Source: VBDM01 sp035519135 (lineage in GTDB: Bacteria > Pseudomonadota > Gammaproteobacteria > Burkholderiales > SG8-39). From it: DNA of 26,399 nt. Position 1 is the stretch's first letter; each line of letters begins with the position of its first letter. The stretch spans positions 1 through 26,399 of the forward strand of contig DATIWX010000134.1 of the NCBI GenBank assembly GCA_035519135.1, in the 5' to 3' direction. A program made the translations under genes and the position numbers. Below the pieces are notes generated by a model that was not told the origin of the DNA, did not search any database, and saw only the letters and a list, made by a program, of their open reading frames with translations. Below are positions 1-8,109 of this stretch, one piece after another.

Positions 1-457
1 CGTGAACAAGTCGAGCGATGCGGGCGTGATCGATTTCCTGCTCACCGCCGGCGCCATCGGCCTGCTCTACAAGGAAAACGCCTCTATCTCGGGCGCCGAA
101 GTGGGTTGCCAGGGCGAAGTTGGCGTCGCATGCTCCATGGCATCCGCCGCCCTGTGCGCCGTACTCGGAGGCACCCCCGAACAAGTCGAGAACGCGGCTG
201 AAATCGGCATGGAGCATCACCTGGGGCTCACGTGCGATCCGGTCGGGGGACTGGTCCAGATCCCCTGCATAGAGCGCAACGCGATCGCGTCGGTCAAGGC
301 CATAAACGCCGCACGCATGGCGCTGCACGGCGACGGCTCGCATCATGTGAGCCTCGACAAGGTGATCAAGACCATGCGCGAAACCGGCGCCGACATGATG
401 ATCAAGTACAAGGAGACCTCCCGCGGGGGACTCGCGGTCAACATCGTGGAGTGCTGA
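1..457 (+). CDS. sdaA: L-serine dehydratase (iron-sulfur type), C-terminal part, 5' end outside window
   Basis: This is the C-terminal part of a single-chain [4Fe-4S] L-serine ammonia-lyase, which deaminates L-serine to pyruvate and ammonia in the cytoplasm. The reading frame is open to the left edge, so the true start lies outside the window; the GTG at position 2 is not a likely start. Counting residues from that codon, the fragment holds the family's alpha-domain signatures, including GCQGEVG (Cys36), LTCDPVGG (Cys78) and IPCIERNA (Cys89). The three cysteines match the known cluster ligands of the family. The C-terminal end (RGGLAVNIVEC) is typical, since the terminal Cys is the fourth, tail ligand in characterised members. 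Nothing looks broken. The LysR gene follows 46 bp downstream on the same strand. Confidence 0.93.
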   Translation, partial: VNKSSDAGVIDFLLTAGAIGLLYKENASISGAEVGCQGEVGVACSMASAALCAVLGGTPEQVENAAEIGMEHHLGLTCDPVGGLVQIPCIERNAIASVKAINAARMALHGDGSHHVSLDKVIKTMRETGADMMIKYKETSRGGLAVNIVEC

Positions 458-503
458 AAAATCAGCGATTGCCTGTGGCGGTTCGCGGATTTAGCATGCA
501 AGC

Positions 504-1412
504 ATGAACCTCTCACAGGTCGAAGCCTTTCGCGCGGTAGTGCTGTCCGGTTCTACCACCGCAGCGGCGCGCGTCCTGCATACTTCGCAGCCCAATGTCA
601 GCCGCTTGATTTCTCAACTCGAGAAGGCGATCGGGCTTCGGCTCTTTCAGCGATCCCCGGGTAAGTTGACCCCGACTGAGGAAGGGCTTGCCTTTTTCAG
701 CGAGGTTCACCGCAGTTTCGTGGGCTTGGAGCAGCTGGACGAGACCGCCGAAAAGATTCGGCGTTTCGGGGCAGGCCCTCTCAGGATAGCGGCCGTTCCC
801 ACCATCGCCCTGGGAATGTTGCCGCGCGCGATAAAGCGGTTTGCCAGGGAGCATCCTGAAATCGGCCTATCCATACACACGGGCCACTCGACGGTCATCT
901 CCCATTGGGTCGACTCGCACTTCTGCGATTTGGGTATCGTGTCGCAGTTGTCGCCCCAGAACTATTCGTCGGAGCCCGACGTCCTCTTTCGGATCAACAG
1001 TGTGTGCCTGATGCCCAAGGGGCATCGATTGGCGAAGAAGGAGCGCTTGACGCCCGCTGATCTTGAGGGTGAGAGCTTCATCTCATTTCCCAGGCACGAT
1101 GGGCTGCGCAGCCGCGTCGACCGGGTTTTCGATGAGGCTGGCGTAAAGCGAAAGCTGAACATCGAGACTCCCTATAGCTCGATCACGTGTTCACTGGTCG
1201 CTCTCGGCATGGGTGTATGCATCGTCAATCCTCTTGCGGCCCGGGACTTTCGGAATGCGGCGGTGGTGGCTCGTCCTTTCGATCCGGCAGTGCCCAGTGA
1301 AGCAATGCTGATTGTCTCCAAGGGGCGGCCGGTGAGCGGGATCGTCGAAAGATTTTCGGCGGTGATGCGGGAAGTTGCACGCGAAGAGTGCGAGGTGCTG
1401 CGCATTGAATGA
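504..1412 (+). CDS. LysR-family transcriptional regulator
   Basis: This is a full-length LysR-type regulator of 302 residues, the usual family size. Residues 1-60 form the winged helix-turn-helix (AAARVLHTSQPNVSRLISQLE region, then the GLRLFQR wing), and about 90-295 form the periplasmic-binding-protein-like effector domain, which opens with GPLRIAAVPTIALGMLP. Its ligand cannot be read from sequence. The ATG at 504 is preceded by no strong ribosome-binding site. The gene follows the serine dehydratase gene by 46 bp on the same strand, so co-transcription is possible, but a role in serine metabolism is only a guess. It converges with the leftward DUF1269-like gene, with a strong GC hairpin in the 48-bp gap. 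Confidence 0.92.
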   Translation: MNLSQVEAFRAVVLSGSTTAAARVLHTSQPNVSRLISQLEKAIGLRLFQRSPGKLTPTEEGLAFFSEVHRSFVGLEQLDETAEKIRRFGAGPLRIAAVPTIALGMLPRAIKRFAREHPEIGLSIHTGHSTVISHWVDSHFCDLGIVSQLSPQNYSSEPDVLFRINSVCLMPKGHRLAKKERLTPADLEGESFISFPRHDGLRSRVDRVFDEAGVKRKLNIETPYSSITCSLVALGMGVCIVNPLAARDFRNAAVVARPFDPAVPSEAMLIVSKGRPVSGIVERFSAVMREVAREECEVLRIE

Positions 1413-1418
1413 CGAAGG

Positions 1419-1445
1419 CCCGGCGCGCGTTCGCGGCGCGCCGGG
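1419..1445. terminator. GC-rich hairpin between convergent genes, candidate bidirectional terminator
   Basis: A perfect 10-bp stem (CCCGGCGCGC pairing with GCGCGCCGGG) encloses a 7-nt loop. It starts 7 bp after the LysR stop and ends 15 bp before the stop of the convergent DUF1269-like gene. There is no T tract on either side, so intrinsic termination is plausible but not certain. Confidence 0.5.
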
Positions 1446-1460
1446 GGTCACGCGGGGCTG

Positions 1461-2009
1461 CTACCAGGCGGGATACCTGGGCGGGATGTACTCGTACGGA
1501 TAGAGGTAATCCGGGTCGAACCATTCGTCGTCGCGCAGGTCGCTGGCGGCGCGCCGATAGACGATTCCGCCCAGATCGCGCATGCGCTCGTTGATCTGGA
1601 AGATCGAATCCTCGCTCACATCGGCGAGGACGGCCGATTGGCCGGCGTCGATGACGAACCTCGACTCATACCCTGCCTGGTCGCGAGTGTCGGCCCGGAC
1701 CAGGTCCGTGGTGACGCCGACCACCCCACCCGTCGCGGCACCGATCGCCGCTCCACCGGCGGCGCCGACCGCCGCGCCCGCCGGTCCCGCCAGCGCGCCC
1801 AGCAGCGCGCCGATGCCTACGCCGACGGCGGTCGCAACGGCGGGGTGCGTCTCCTTGGTATCGACCTCGTACCGGCCCCAGTCGTCGCGGTGAACCACCG
1901 CGGTGCCGTGCACCGTGATGTCCCCGGCGTTGTCCATTTGCCAGAGGGCGTGCAGGCCTTCGTAGGCCCTGCCCTCGTTGTCGAATACGACAGCGATGTA
2001 GTTGTGCAT
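1461..2009 (-). CDS. DUF1269-like glycine-zipper membrane protein (copy A)
   Basis: This 182-residue protein has no known function. It begins with a small alpha/beta-like segment (MHNYIAVVFDNEGRAYEGL), carries a long Gly/Ala zipper at about residues 59-100 that could insert in or lie against a membrane, and returns to a soluble segment (GQSAVLADVSED, then GGIVYRRAASDL). The C-terminus is rich in Tyr and Pro. The layout matches DUF1269-like proteins. It is nearly the same protein as copy E at 15267-15821 and more distantly related to those at 3146, 4336 and 7540. A ribosome-binding site (AGGAGA) precedes the ATG. It lies 9 bp after the helical protein gene and is the last gene of an operon starting at 2890. 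Glycine zippers of this sort are often linked to envelope stress, which is inference here. Confidence 0.85.
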   Translation of the reverse strand: MHNYIAVVFDNEGRAYEGLHALWQMDNAGDITVHGTAVVHRDDWGRYEVDTKETHPAVATAVGVGIGALLGALAGPAGAAVGAAGGAAIGAATGGVVGVTTDLVRADTRDQAGYESRFVIDAGQSAVLADVSEDSIFQINERMRDLGGIVYRRAASDLRDDEWFDPDYLYPYEYIPPRYPAW

Positions 2010-2018
2010 GGAGCTCTC

Positions 2019-2405
2019 CTATTTGCCGGTCTTGGGTTTGGCGGAACGCTTCGAGGCGACGGCCTTGCTCGTCTCCTGGACGGAGGCACGCGCGTCGGCG
2101 AGCGTCTTCCTTACCGCGGACTCGAACTTGTGGCCGGTTGCCTTCAGGCCCTCGGCGGCATCCTTCTGCACCGCTTCGAGGCTCTTGATGGCCTCCGCAA
2201 GGTGCTTCTTCGCGGCCTCGTTCTGCGCCTCGATCGAGCTCTTGGCCGAGTCGGCGACCGCCTTGGCCTTCTTCTCCACGATCTCCAGGTCGATCTTCAT
2301 CGCCCCGCCGCGCTTGGCCGCAGCGTCGCTGATCGCGCTGTGGAGCTCCTGCGCGCTGGCTCGAACTTTGTCGAGCGCGTCCTTGACTTTCATGTCCATT
2401 GCCAT
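2019..2405 (-). CDS. Ala/Lys-rich helical (phasin-like) protein, copy A
   Basis: The product has about 128 residues and is almost entirely charged/alanine heptad-like sequence (for example AKRGGAMKIDLEIVEKKAKA), with a basic Lys/Pro tail. It is predicted to be a soluble helical bundle or coiled coil. Phasin-like or DNA/polymer-associated roles are possible, but I do not recognise the family with confidence. Three closely spaced in-frame ATGs (2405, 2399, 2393) follow an AAGGAAGG ribosome-binding site. The first two are both well spaced, so the exact start is uncertain by two residues. A clear paralog lies at 15831-16262, also directly upstream of a DUF1269-like gene with an identical 9-bp gap, so the two-gene unit has been duplicated. 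Confidence 0.85.
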   Translation of the reverse strand: MAMDMKVKDALDKVRASAQELHSAISDAAAKRGGAMKIDLEIVEKKAKAVADSAKSSIEAQNEAAKKHLAEAIKSLEAVQKDAAEGLKATGHKFESAVRKTLADARASVQETSKAVASKRSAKPKTGK

Positions 2406-2449
2406 TGCCTTCCTTGTCGTTGAGTGATGGAACAAACCCCCGATTGCCG

Positions 2450-2890
2450 CTAGTTCATGTTCATCGCGACGCCGTCGAGGGAGACGTTGAAGTCGAGACC
2501 CAGCGTGTGGGCGTGCATCATGATGACCACGCCGTTCTGGTTCTTCAGGGCGGAGCCGGCGGCGCCGCCGCCGATCGTGATGCCGGCCGACGCGGCCGTG
2601 TAGTTGCCGTCGAAGTCCGCGAGGTTGTTCAGGTGATACACGTCGCCGCTCGCCCGGATGCTCTCGGCGCCGAACGAGTTGACGCTGAGGCCCCGCACTT
2701 TCACGGGATACGATCTTCCCTTGTAGGAGAGGATCGCCGTGCCCCAGGAATAGCCGAGGCCTGCGGCCACGCTGCCCCCGGAGAACTCGATGGTGGCGTC
2801 GGGAAACTCGGTCTTGGCGCTGGCCATCAGGGGTGCAGCCACGAGGCTCGCGGCGAGGACGCCGGCTGAAATGATTCGATGCAAGTGCAT
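2450..2890 (-). CDS. Small exported protein, unknown function
   Basis: This 146-residue protein starts with a typical Sec signal peptide (MHLHRIISAGVLAASLVAAP, likely cut after ASA near residue 24). The mature part is glycine-rich and beta-like (SGGSVAAGLGYSWGTAILSY, later GGGAAGSALKNQNGVVIMM). It resembles small periplasmic beta-rich proteins of the DUF1134/EipA kind, but I cannot assign it firmly. The start is chosen because an AAGGAG site lies 8 bp upstream and the signal peptide begins there. Longer upstream ATGs lack both. It is the first gene of the leftward operon that continues into the helical protein (44-bp gap) and the DUF1269-like protein. GTCAC-type repeats lie about 110-170 bp upstream. 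Confidence 0.78.
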   Translation of the reverse strand: MHLHRIISAGVLAASLVAAPLMASAKTEFPDATIEFSGGSVAAGLGYSWGTAILSYKGRSYPVKVRGLSVNSFGAESIRASGDVYHLNNLADFDGNYTAASAGITIGGGAAGSALKNQNGVVIMMHAHTLGLDFNVSLDGVAMNMN

Positions 2891-2997
2891 GTCGATGACT
2901 CCTTCAGGTGGGTTGGAAGCGAGCTCGAGCGTTGCCCGAGTGCACATGCAATCTGCGTTCGCGCCGTCACGCATCGGTTCCCGGCTCGCGGAATCGG

Positions 2998-3058
2998 GTC
3001 ACAGCGGTGACTGTCGGGGGGCGGCCCCACGGCGACGCGCCGCGGTGGCAGTTGTGAC
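2998..3058. promoter_or_regulatory. Two operator-like inverted repeats in the divergent 2890/3146 promoter region
   Basis: The 255-bp gap between divergent genes holds GTCACAGCGGTGAC at 2998-3011 (perfect 5-bp arms, 4-bp spacer) and GTGGCAGTTGTGAC at 3045-3058 (one half intact). The two are 47 bp apart start to start. The same 14-bp element recurs at 7450, 7471, 12759, 16350, 18267, 24901 and 24964. Position suggests control of both the leftward operon and the rightward DUF1269-like gene. Confidence 0.6.
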
Positions 3059-3132
3059 GCTCGCGCGGCGGCCCGTGGCCTCTCGGCGATCAGGGGCGCC
3101 CAAGCTCGCGGGTGTGCAAGCCAACGCTATTC

Positions 3133-3138
3133 AAGGAG
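3133..3138 (+). promoter_or_regulatory. Ribosome-binding site selecting a GTG start at 3146
   Basis: AAGGAG lies 7 bp before the GTG at 3146. No in-frame ATG nearby gives the conserved N-terminus shared with the paralog at 7540, which also uses GTG, so this site decides the start. Confidence 0.8.
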
Positions 3139-3145
3139 AGCCAAC

Positions 3146-3694
3146 GTGGCGGACCTGATCGTGGTCGGTTTCAAGAAGGATATGTACCGGGCATCGCGTG
3201 TCCTCGGCGAATTGCAGGACCTGAACGACGACTGGGTGGTGGACCTCGACGATGCCGTTGCGGTCTACCGCGACCGCAGCGGAAGGCTGCGCGTCGACCA
3301 GAGCTACCAGCCGACCACCGGCGAAGGCGCCGCGTGGGGCGGGTTGCTGGGCATGCTCCTCGGCGCGATTCTCGCGATTCCTTTCACCGCGGGGGCGAGC
3401 GCCGCCGCCGCGTCGAGCGCCGTGGCGGCTGCCGCCCTGGGCGGGACTGCGCTGGGCGCCGGAGCCGGAGCCATCGACGCGTCGACCTGGAAGACCGAGT
3501 TCGGCATTCCCACCGACTTCGTGAAGCAGGTCGCGACGATGATCCAGCCTGGGGATTCGGCCATCTACGCAGTGCTGCGCGTGGGCACTCCCGGCATCGT
3601 GGCCGAACGGCTGCGCGGCTACGGAGGAACGATCCTCACCACAACGTTGAACCGTGAGCAGCAGCGCAAGGTGGAGAAGGTCCTCAACCCATAG
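3146..3694 (+). CDS. DUF1269-like glycine-zipper membrane protein (copy B)
   Basis: The 182-residue product opens with ADLIVVGFKKDMYRASRVL, has a predicted membrane-associated Gly/Ala zipper at about residues 62-116, and ends with a soluble segment (GDSAIYAVLRVGTPGIVAER, then GGTILTTTL). This is the DUF1269 layout; the function is unknown. It is closest to copy D at 7540-8094, with most positions identical, and less similar to copies A and E. It starts at a GTG behind a strong ribosome-binding site. It heads a rightward series with the HdeD-like, DUF1269-like (copy C) and P-type ATPase genes; the gap to the next gene is 55 bp. GTCAC-type repeats lie 90-150 bp upstream. Confidence 0.88.
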   Translation: MADLIVVGFKKDMYRASRVLGELQDLNDDWVVDLDDAVAVYRDRSGRLRVDQSYQPTTGEGAAWGGLLGMLLGAILAIPFTAGASAAAASSAVAAAALGGTALGAGAGAIDASTWKTEFGIPTDFVKQVATMIQPGDSAIYAVLRVGTPGIVAERLRGYGGTILTTTLNREQQRKVEKVLNP

Positions 3695-3749
3695 CGGACG
3701 CCGGGCCCGTCATTCCGGCGGGCAGGCGCCCCATCTAAAGGAGAAATGT

Positions 3750-4322
3750 ATGAGCAGCAGCATGCTTGGGTATCTGGGTCGCAACTGGGGCTGGATCGTG
3801 TTGCGTGGCGTGGTTGCCGTGTTGTTCGGCGTGCTGGCCTTCGTGTGGCCGGGCATGACGCTGGCGGCATTGGTCATTGTCTGGGGCGCGTATGCGCTGG
3901 CCGACGGCGTGCTGGCGTTGATTTCCGCCTGGCAGGTTCGCGACCAGGGAGGAAGCCCGTTCTGGTCGCTGGTGCTCCTCGGCCTGTTCGGCATCGGCGC
4001 CGGCGTGGTGACGTTCATGTGGCCCGCGATGACCGCGATCACCTTGCTGATGCTCATCGCGGCTTGGGCCGTGGTGACGGGCATCCTCGAGATCGTCGCC
4101 GCGATTCGCCTGCGCAAGGAGATCGAGGGTGAATGGCGCCTCGGCCTGTCGGGCGTCCTTTCGGTGATCTTCGGCGTGATCATGTTCGCCGCCCCCGGCG
4201 CCGGCGCGCTCGCGCTGATCTGGGTGATCGCCGCCTATGCGATCGTCTTCGGTGCGCTGGTCATCGGGTTGGGCGTGCAACTCAAGCAGTACGCGCCGTC
4301 GCATCACGCGGCGCGGGCGTGA
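3750..4322 (+). CDS. HdeD-family (DUF308) integral membrane protein
   Basis: This 190-residue protein has about six hydrophobic segments arranged as three repeats of the DUF308 unit, each with a pattern like GVLAFVWPGMTLAALVIVWG. HdeD-family proteins sit in the inner membrane. In enteric bacteria hdeD belongs to the acid-resistance island, but the biochemical role is unknown. The start at 3750 follows AAAGGAG, and the protein begins MSSSMLGYLGRNWGWIV, as family members do. It lies 55 bp after copy B and 13 bp before copy C, so co-transcription with both is likely. Confidence 0.92.
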   Translation: MSSSMLGYLGRNWGWIVLRGVVAVLFGVLAFVWPGMTLAALVIVWGAYALADGVLALISAWQVRDQGGSPFWSLVLLGLFGIGAGVVTFMWPAMTAITLLMLIAAWAVVTGILEIVAAIRLRKEIEGEWRLGLSGVLSVIFGVIMFAAPGAGALALIWVIAAYAIVFGALVIGLGVQLKQYAPSHHAARA

Positions 4323-4335
4323 GTCGCGGCCGTCC

Positions 4336-4848
4336 ATGGACAGGCTGCTCGTCGCGGTGTTCGACAGCGAATCGAAGGCCTATGAGGGCTCCAGGATCCT
4401 TAGGCAGCTGGGCGAGCAGGGCAGTCTGGGGCTGCACGCGATGGCCATGGTCGCGAGATGGAACGAGGCGGAGAATCCGCCGGTCGGCGTGCGCCCGCGC
4501 GGCGGCCGCCGGCCGGCGCTTCTCATCCGCGCGAAGTACTTCGACCGGATGGTGCAATGGGACAAGCCGAAGCGGGTCTTGATCCCGGTTGCGGTGGGAC
4601 TGTCTTCCGGCATGGCGGCGGACCTGAACAACGCCAGGATCGGCGATGAATTCATCGACGACGTGACGACCGCCCTGGTGCGCGGAAGGGCTGCGGTCGT
4701 CGCCGAGGTCGACGAACGCTGGACGGCGCCCGTGGACATCGGCTTGGAAGCGGTCGGCGGCACCGTGTACCGGCGAACGCTGCCGGTGAAGCTCCACGAA
4801 AGGATCAGGGCCGCCGCGCGTGACCTCGGCGATTGGCTGCGCGGGTGA
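4336..4848 (+). CDS. DUF1269-related protein without the glycine zipper (copy C)
   Basis: This 170-residue protein starts like the other copies (MDRLLVAVFDSESKAYEGS) and ends like them (AAVVAEVDERWTAPVDIGLE, then GGTVYRRTLPVKLHERIRA). In the middle the long Gly/Ala zipper is replaced by a basic stretch (RPRGGRRPALLIRAKYF) and one short hydrophobic run (VLIPVAVGLSSGMAA). It may therefore be soluble, unlike its paralogs. The gene lies 13 bp after the HdeD-like gene, and its stop is 6 bp before the start of the P-type ATPase. That spacing suggests translational coupling and possibly a regulatory or accessory role for the pump, which is inference. Confidence 0.82.
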   Translation: MDRLLVAVFDSESKAYEGSRILRQLGEQGSLGLHAMAMVARWNEAENPPVGVRPRGGRRPALLIRAKYFDRMVQWDKPKRVLIPVAVGLSSGMAADLNNARIGDEFIDDVTTALVRGRAAVVAEVDERWTAPVDIGLEAVGGTVYRRTLPVKLHERIRAAARDLGDWLRG

Positions 4849-4854
4849 TGGCGC

Positions 4855-7428
4855 ATGGCCGACGCGGGGACTGATGCCCCATTCTGGAGCCGCGACGCCG
4901 CGGAGCTGAGCGCGTCCCTGGGCTCGGGCGCCGGGGGCTTGTCGTCCGCCAAGGCCGCGGAGCAGCTTCGCCAGGTCGGCTCCAACAGCATCGAGGAAGC
5001 GAGCGAGCAGAGCGCCCTCGGCCTGCTGCTGAAGCAATTCGAAAGCCCCCTCGTGCTCATCCTCGTGTTCGGCGCGCTGATCTCGCTGATCCTGAAGGAG
5101 TGGACGGACGCCGGCATCATTCTTGCGATCGTGCTCGGCAGCTCGCTGCTGAGCTTCTACCAGGAGTACCAGGCATCGGCGGCGGTCGAGGAGCTCAAGC
5201 ACCGCCTGGCATTGACATGCCGCGTGGTACGCGACGGCACGGAGCAAACCGTGCCGGCGGACACCATCGTGCCCGGCGATGTCGTCTTGCTATCGGCAGG
5301 CAACCTCGTTCCCGCCGATGGACTCGTGATGGAGGCCACGGATTTCCTGGTCAACCAGGCCAGCCTGACCGGCGAATCCTTCCCCGTCGAGAAGCGGCCG
5401 GGGATCGTCGCGCCGCAGACGCCGGTCGCGGGGCGCACCAACGCGGTCTACCTGGGGGCCTCGGTCCAGAGCGGAACCGCGAAGGTCCTCGTGGTCCAGA
5501 CGGGGAGCCGGACCGCTTTCGGGGCCATCGTTGCCCAGCTCCGGGCGCGACCGCCCGAGACGGAGTTCGAGCGCGGCATTCGCCAGTTCGGCTATCTCCT
5601 GCTCCGGGTGATGATCGTCATCGTCCTGTTCGTGCTGGCGGTAAACCTGTATTTCGAGCGGCCGTGGGTCGAGTCGCTGCTGTTCGCGGTGGCGCTCGCC
5701 GTCGGCCTGTCGCCGGAGCTGCTGCCCGCCATCATCAGCGTGACGCTCGCCTCGGGCGCACGCGCAATGGCCAAGCAGGGCGTCATCGTCCGCCGCCTGA
5801 ATGCGATCGAGAACTTCGGCAGCATGGACATCTTCTGCACGGACAAGACCGGCACGCTGACCGAGGGCGTCATCGTTCTCCAGGACGCCGCCGACGCGGA
5901 TGGCCGGACGTCGACGCAGGTGAGGCAACTCGCCTTTCTCAACGCGGCCTTCGAGACCGGCATCGACAACCCGCTCGATGCCGCCCTGGTGGCCCTGGGC
6001 AAGAGTGCCGGACTGACGACGACCGGTTACAGCAAGATCGACGAGATTCCCTACAGCTTTCAAAGCAAGATGCTGACGATTGTCGTGGCGGCGGACGCCG
6101 ATGCCTCGCAGCACCTCATCGTCACCAAGGGCGCTTTCGCGAATGTGCTCGCCATCTGTACGTCGGTGGACCAGGGCGGCGCGAATGTTCCCCTCGCGCC
6201 GCAGCTGCGCGAGGGGCTCGAAGCGTTCTACCAGGCCAAGGGTGACGCGGGATTCCGGGTCCTGGCCGTGGCGACACGCAGGGTCGCGGCGAAGGAGCGC
6301 TACGGCCGCGACGATGTGGCCGGGATGGGGTTCGCCGGATTCCTGGTCTTCATCGATCCGCCCAAGGCGGATGCGCAGCAGACGCTTCGCGATCTCGCCG
6401 CGCTCGGCATCAGCGTCAAGGTCGTGAGCGGCGACAATCGCCACGTCACGGCTCACCTGGCGCAAGCCGTGGGGCTCGATCCGAAATCGATCATTGCCGG
6501 CGACGAGCTGGCCAAGCTCAGCGACGAGGCGCTCGGGCAGGTCGCGCCGCGCACCGATCTTTTCGTCGAGGTCGATCCCCAGCAGAAGGAGCGCATTGTC
6601 CGCGCCTTGCAGAAGAGCGGACATGCCGTCGGGTACCTCGGCGACGGCATCAACGATGCGCCGGCGCTGCATGCGGCCGATGTCGGCATCTCCGTCGACC
6701 AGGCCGTGGACGTCGCCCGCGAAAGCGCCGACATCATCCTCCTGAAACCCGACCTGGACGTCCTGCGCCACGGCGTTGAGGACGGCAGGCGCACCTTCGC
6801 CAACACGCTCAAGTACATCAACATCACGACCAGCGCGAGTTTCGGCAACATGGTCAGCATGGGGCTGGCGACCCCGCTGTTGCCGTTCCTCCCGATGACC
6901 GCCAAGCAGATCCTGCTCGAGAATTTCCTCTCGGACCTGCCGTCGGTCACGATCTCGACCGACAACGTCGATCCCGAGACCGTGAAGAGCCCCGAACGCT
7001 GGCAGATCAAGGACGTGAAGCGCTTCATGATCGTCTTCGGGCTGATCAGCTCCGTCTTCGACGTGCTGACGTTCGCGATCCTGCTGCTTGTCTTTCATGC
7101 CGAGGCAGCGGTTTTCCAGACGACGTGGTTCGTGATTTCACTGCTGACCGAGCTCGCCGTCGTTCTGGTGCTTCGAACGCGCGGGCCTGCGATCCGCAGC
7201 AAGCCGAGCGCCATGCTCTTGTGGTCCAGCATCGCCGTAAGTGTCGTCGCCTTTGCCGCCCCCTACCTCGGGCCCATTTCCACTGCATTCGGCTTCGTGC
7301 CGCTGTCGGCTCTCCAGATGGGGACCGTTCTCCTCATCGTCGCCGGGTACGTCGTGGCGACGGAAGGGGCAAAGGCATGGTTCTACAAGGCTCCAGGCAC
7401 GAACGAGCCCGTTGCCGCCGCCGCATGA
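4855..7428 (+). CDS. mgtA: Magnesium-type P-type ATPase (MgtA family)
   Basis: This 857-residue inner-membrane pump has the standard P-type ATPase order: an N-terminal cation-ATPase segment, TM1-2 (about 60-105), the actuator motif TGES (172-175), TM3-4, the phosphorylation motif DKTGTLT (Asp330), the nucleotide domain, the hinge motif GDGIND (596-601) and a C-terminal set of TM segments. The TM4 motif GLSPELLP (284-291) and the following VIVRRLNAIENFG identify the MgtA/MgtB (type IIIB) group, which moves Mg2+ into the cytoplasm. Length fits the family. No clear ribosome-binding site is seen, and the start lies 6 bp after the preceding stop, so coupling is likely. No mgtL-type leader is visible. 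Substrate is inferred from family. Confidence 0.88.
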   Translation: MADAGTDAPFWSRDAAELSASLGSGAGGLSSAKAAEQLRQVGSNSIEEASEQSALGLLLKQFESPLVLILVFGALISLILKEWTDAGIILAIVLGSSLLSFYQEYQASAAVEELKHRLALTCRVVRDGTEQTVPADTIVPGDVVLLSAGNLVPADGLVMEATDFLVNQASLTGESFPVEKRPGIVAPQTPVAGRTNAVYLGASVQSGTAKVLVVQTGSRTAFGAIVAQLRARPPETEFERGIRQFGYLLLRVMIVIVLFVLAVNLYFERPWVESLLFAVALAVGLSPELLPAIISVTLASGARAMAKQGVIVRRLNAIENFGSMDIFCTDKTGTLTEGVIVLQDAADADGRTSTQVRQLAFLNAAFETGIDNPLDAALVALGKSAGLTTTGYSKIDEIPYSFQSKMLTIVVAADADASQHLIVTKGAFANVLAICTSVDQGGANVPLAPQLREGLEAFYQAKGDAGFRVLAVATRRVAAKERYGRDDVAGMGFAGFLVFIDPPKADAQQTLRDLAALGISVKVVSGDNRHVTAHLAQAVGLDPKSIIAGDELAKLSDEALGQVAPRTDLFVEVDPQQKERIVRALQKSGHAVGYLGDGINDAPALHAADVGISVDQAVDVARESADIILLKPDLDVLRHGVEDGRRTFANTLKYINITTSASFGNMVSMGLATPLLPFLPMTAKQILLENFLSDLPSVTISTDNVDPETVKSPERWQIKDVKRFMIVFGLISSVFDVLTFAILLLVFHAEAAVFQTTWFVISLLTELAVVLVLRTRGPAIRSKPSAMLLWSSIAVSVVAFAAPYLGPISTAFGFVPLSALQMGTVLLIVAGYVVATEGAKAWFYKAPGTNEPVAAAA

Positions 7429-7448
7429 CCTCGGGCCGGACCCGCGCC

Positions 7449-7485
7449 GGTCACGGCTGTGATGCTTCCCGTCATCGCCGTGACC
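7449..7485. promoter_or_regulatory. Paired operator-like repeats upstream of the 7540 gene
   Basis: GTCACGGCTGTGAT (7450-7463) and GTCATCGCCGTGAC (7471-7484) are two copies of the recurring 14-bp element. Each has one mismatch between arms, and they are spaced 21 bp apart, two helical turns. Their outer halves also form a 9-bp inverted repeat (GGTCACGGC with GCCGTGACC). They lie in the 111-bp gap after the ATPase gene, about 55-90 bp before the GTG start of copy D. Confidence 0.62.
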
Positions 7486-7527
7486 CGCCGGCCATCGGCG
7501 CGTGGCGAAATCGAATCCATCACGTCG

Positions 7528-7533
7528 AGGAGA
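7528..7533 (+). promoter_or_regulatory. Ribosome-binding site selecting a GTG start at 7540
   Basis: AGGAGA lies 6 bp before the GTG at 7540. The ATG at 7459 in the same frame falls inside the repeat element and would add residues absent from the paralog, so the GTG is preferred. Confidence 0.78.
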
Positions 7534-7539
7534 ATCATC

Positions 7540-8094
7540 GTGGCGGAGCTGATCGTGGTCGGGTTCAAGAAGGACATGTACCGGGCCTCGGAAGTCCTCA
7601 ACACGTTGCGGGACTTGAACGATGACTGGGCGGTCGACCTGCGGGACGCCGTTGCCGTCTATCGCGATTACCGCGGCAAGCTGCGGGTCGACCAGAGCTA
7701 CGAGATGACCAAGGCCGAAGGCGCGGCCTGGGGCGGCTTGCTGGGCCTGTTGCTCGGGTCGCTGGTCGCGATTCCGTTCAGCGCGGGCGCCAGCGCGGCG
7801 GCCGCGGGTGCCGCCACGGCGAGCGTCCTCGGAGGCACCGCGATGGGGGCGGCAGCAGGCGCCATCGACGCGTCGATGTGGAGGGAGGAATTCGGAGTTT
7901 CCGACGATTTCGTCGCGCGGGTCGGGAAGATGATCCGCCCCGGCGACTCGGCGATCTACGCCGTCCTGCGCGTGGGCGATCCGAAGGCCGTGGACGAGCG
8001 CTTCAGCGGTTACGGCGGCACGGTCCTGCGCACGACGCTCGGCCCAAGGCAGCGGGACAAGGTGCAGAGAGTTCTCAAGGGCGCATCAACCTAA
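7540..8094 (+). CDS. DUF1269-like glycine-zipper membrane protein (copy D)
   Basis: The 184-residue product is a close paralog of copy B: both share VGFKKDMYRAS, VDLxDAVAVYRD, LRVDQSY, EGAAWGGLLG and GDSAIYAVLRVG. It has the same Gly/Ala zipper (about 62-116) flanked by two soluble segments. Function is unknown; membrane association is predicted. It is followed after 15 bp by the PRC-barrel gene, which has its own strong ribosome-binding site. The two probably form an operon driven from the repeat-containing gap at 7429-7539 and not from the ATPase transcript alone. Confidence 0.88.
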   Translation: MAELIVVGFKKDMYRASEVLNTLRDLNDDWAVDLRDAVAVYRDYRGKLRVDQSYEMTKAEGAAWGGLLGLLLGSLVAIPFSAGASAAAAGAATASVLGGTAMGAAAGAIDASMWREEFGVSDDFVARVGKMIRPGDSAIYAVLRVGDPKAVDERFSGYGGTVLRTTLGPRQRDKVQRVLKGAST

Positions 8095-8109
8095 ACAAGG
8101 AGTGAAACC

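Noticed and set aside
7449..7485. Terminator of the ATPase gene
   Set aside because: The 9-bp arms have a 19-nt loop and no T tract. The pattern is better explained as two copies of the recurring repeat.
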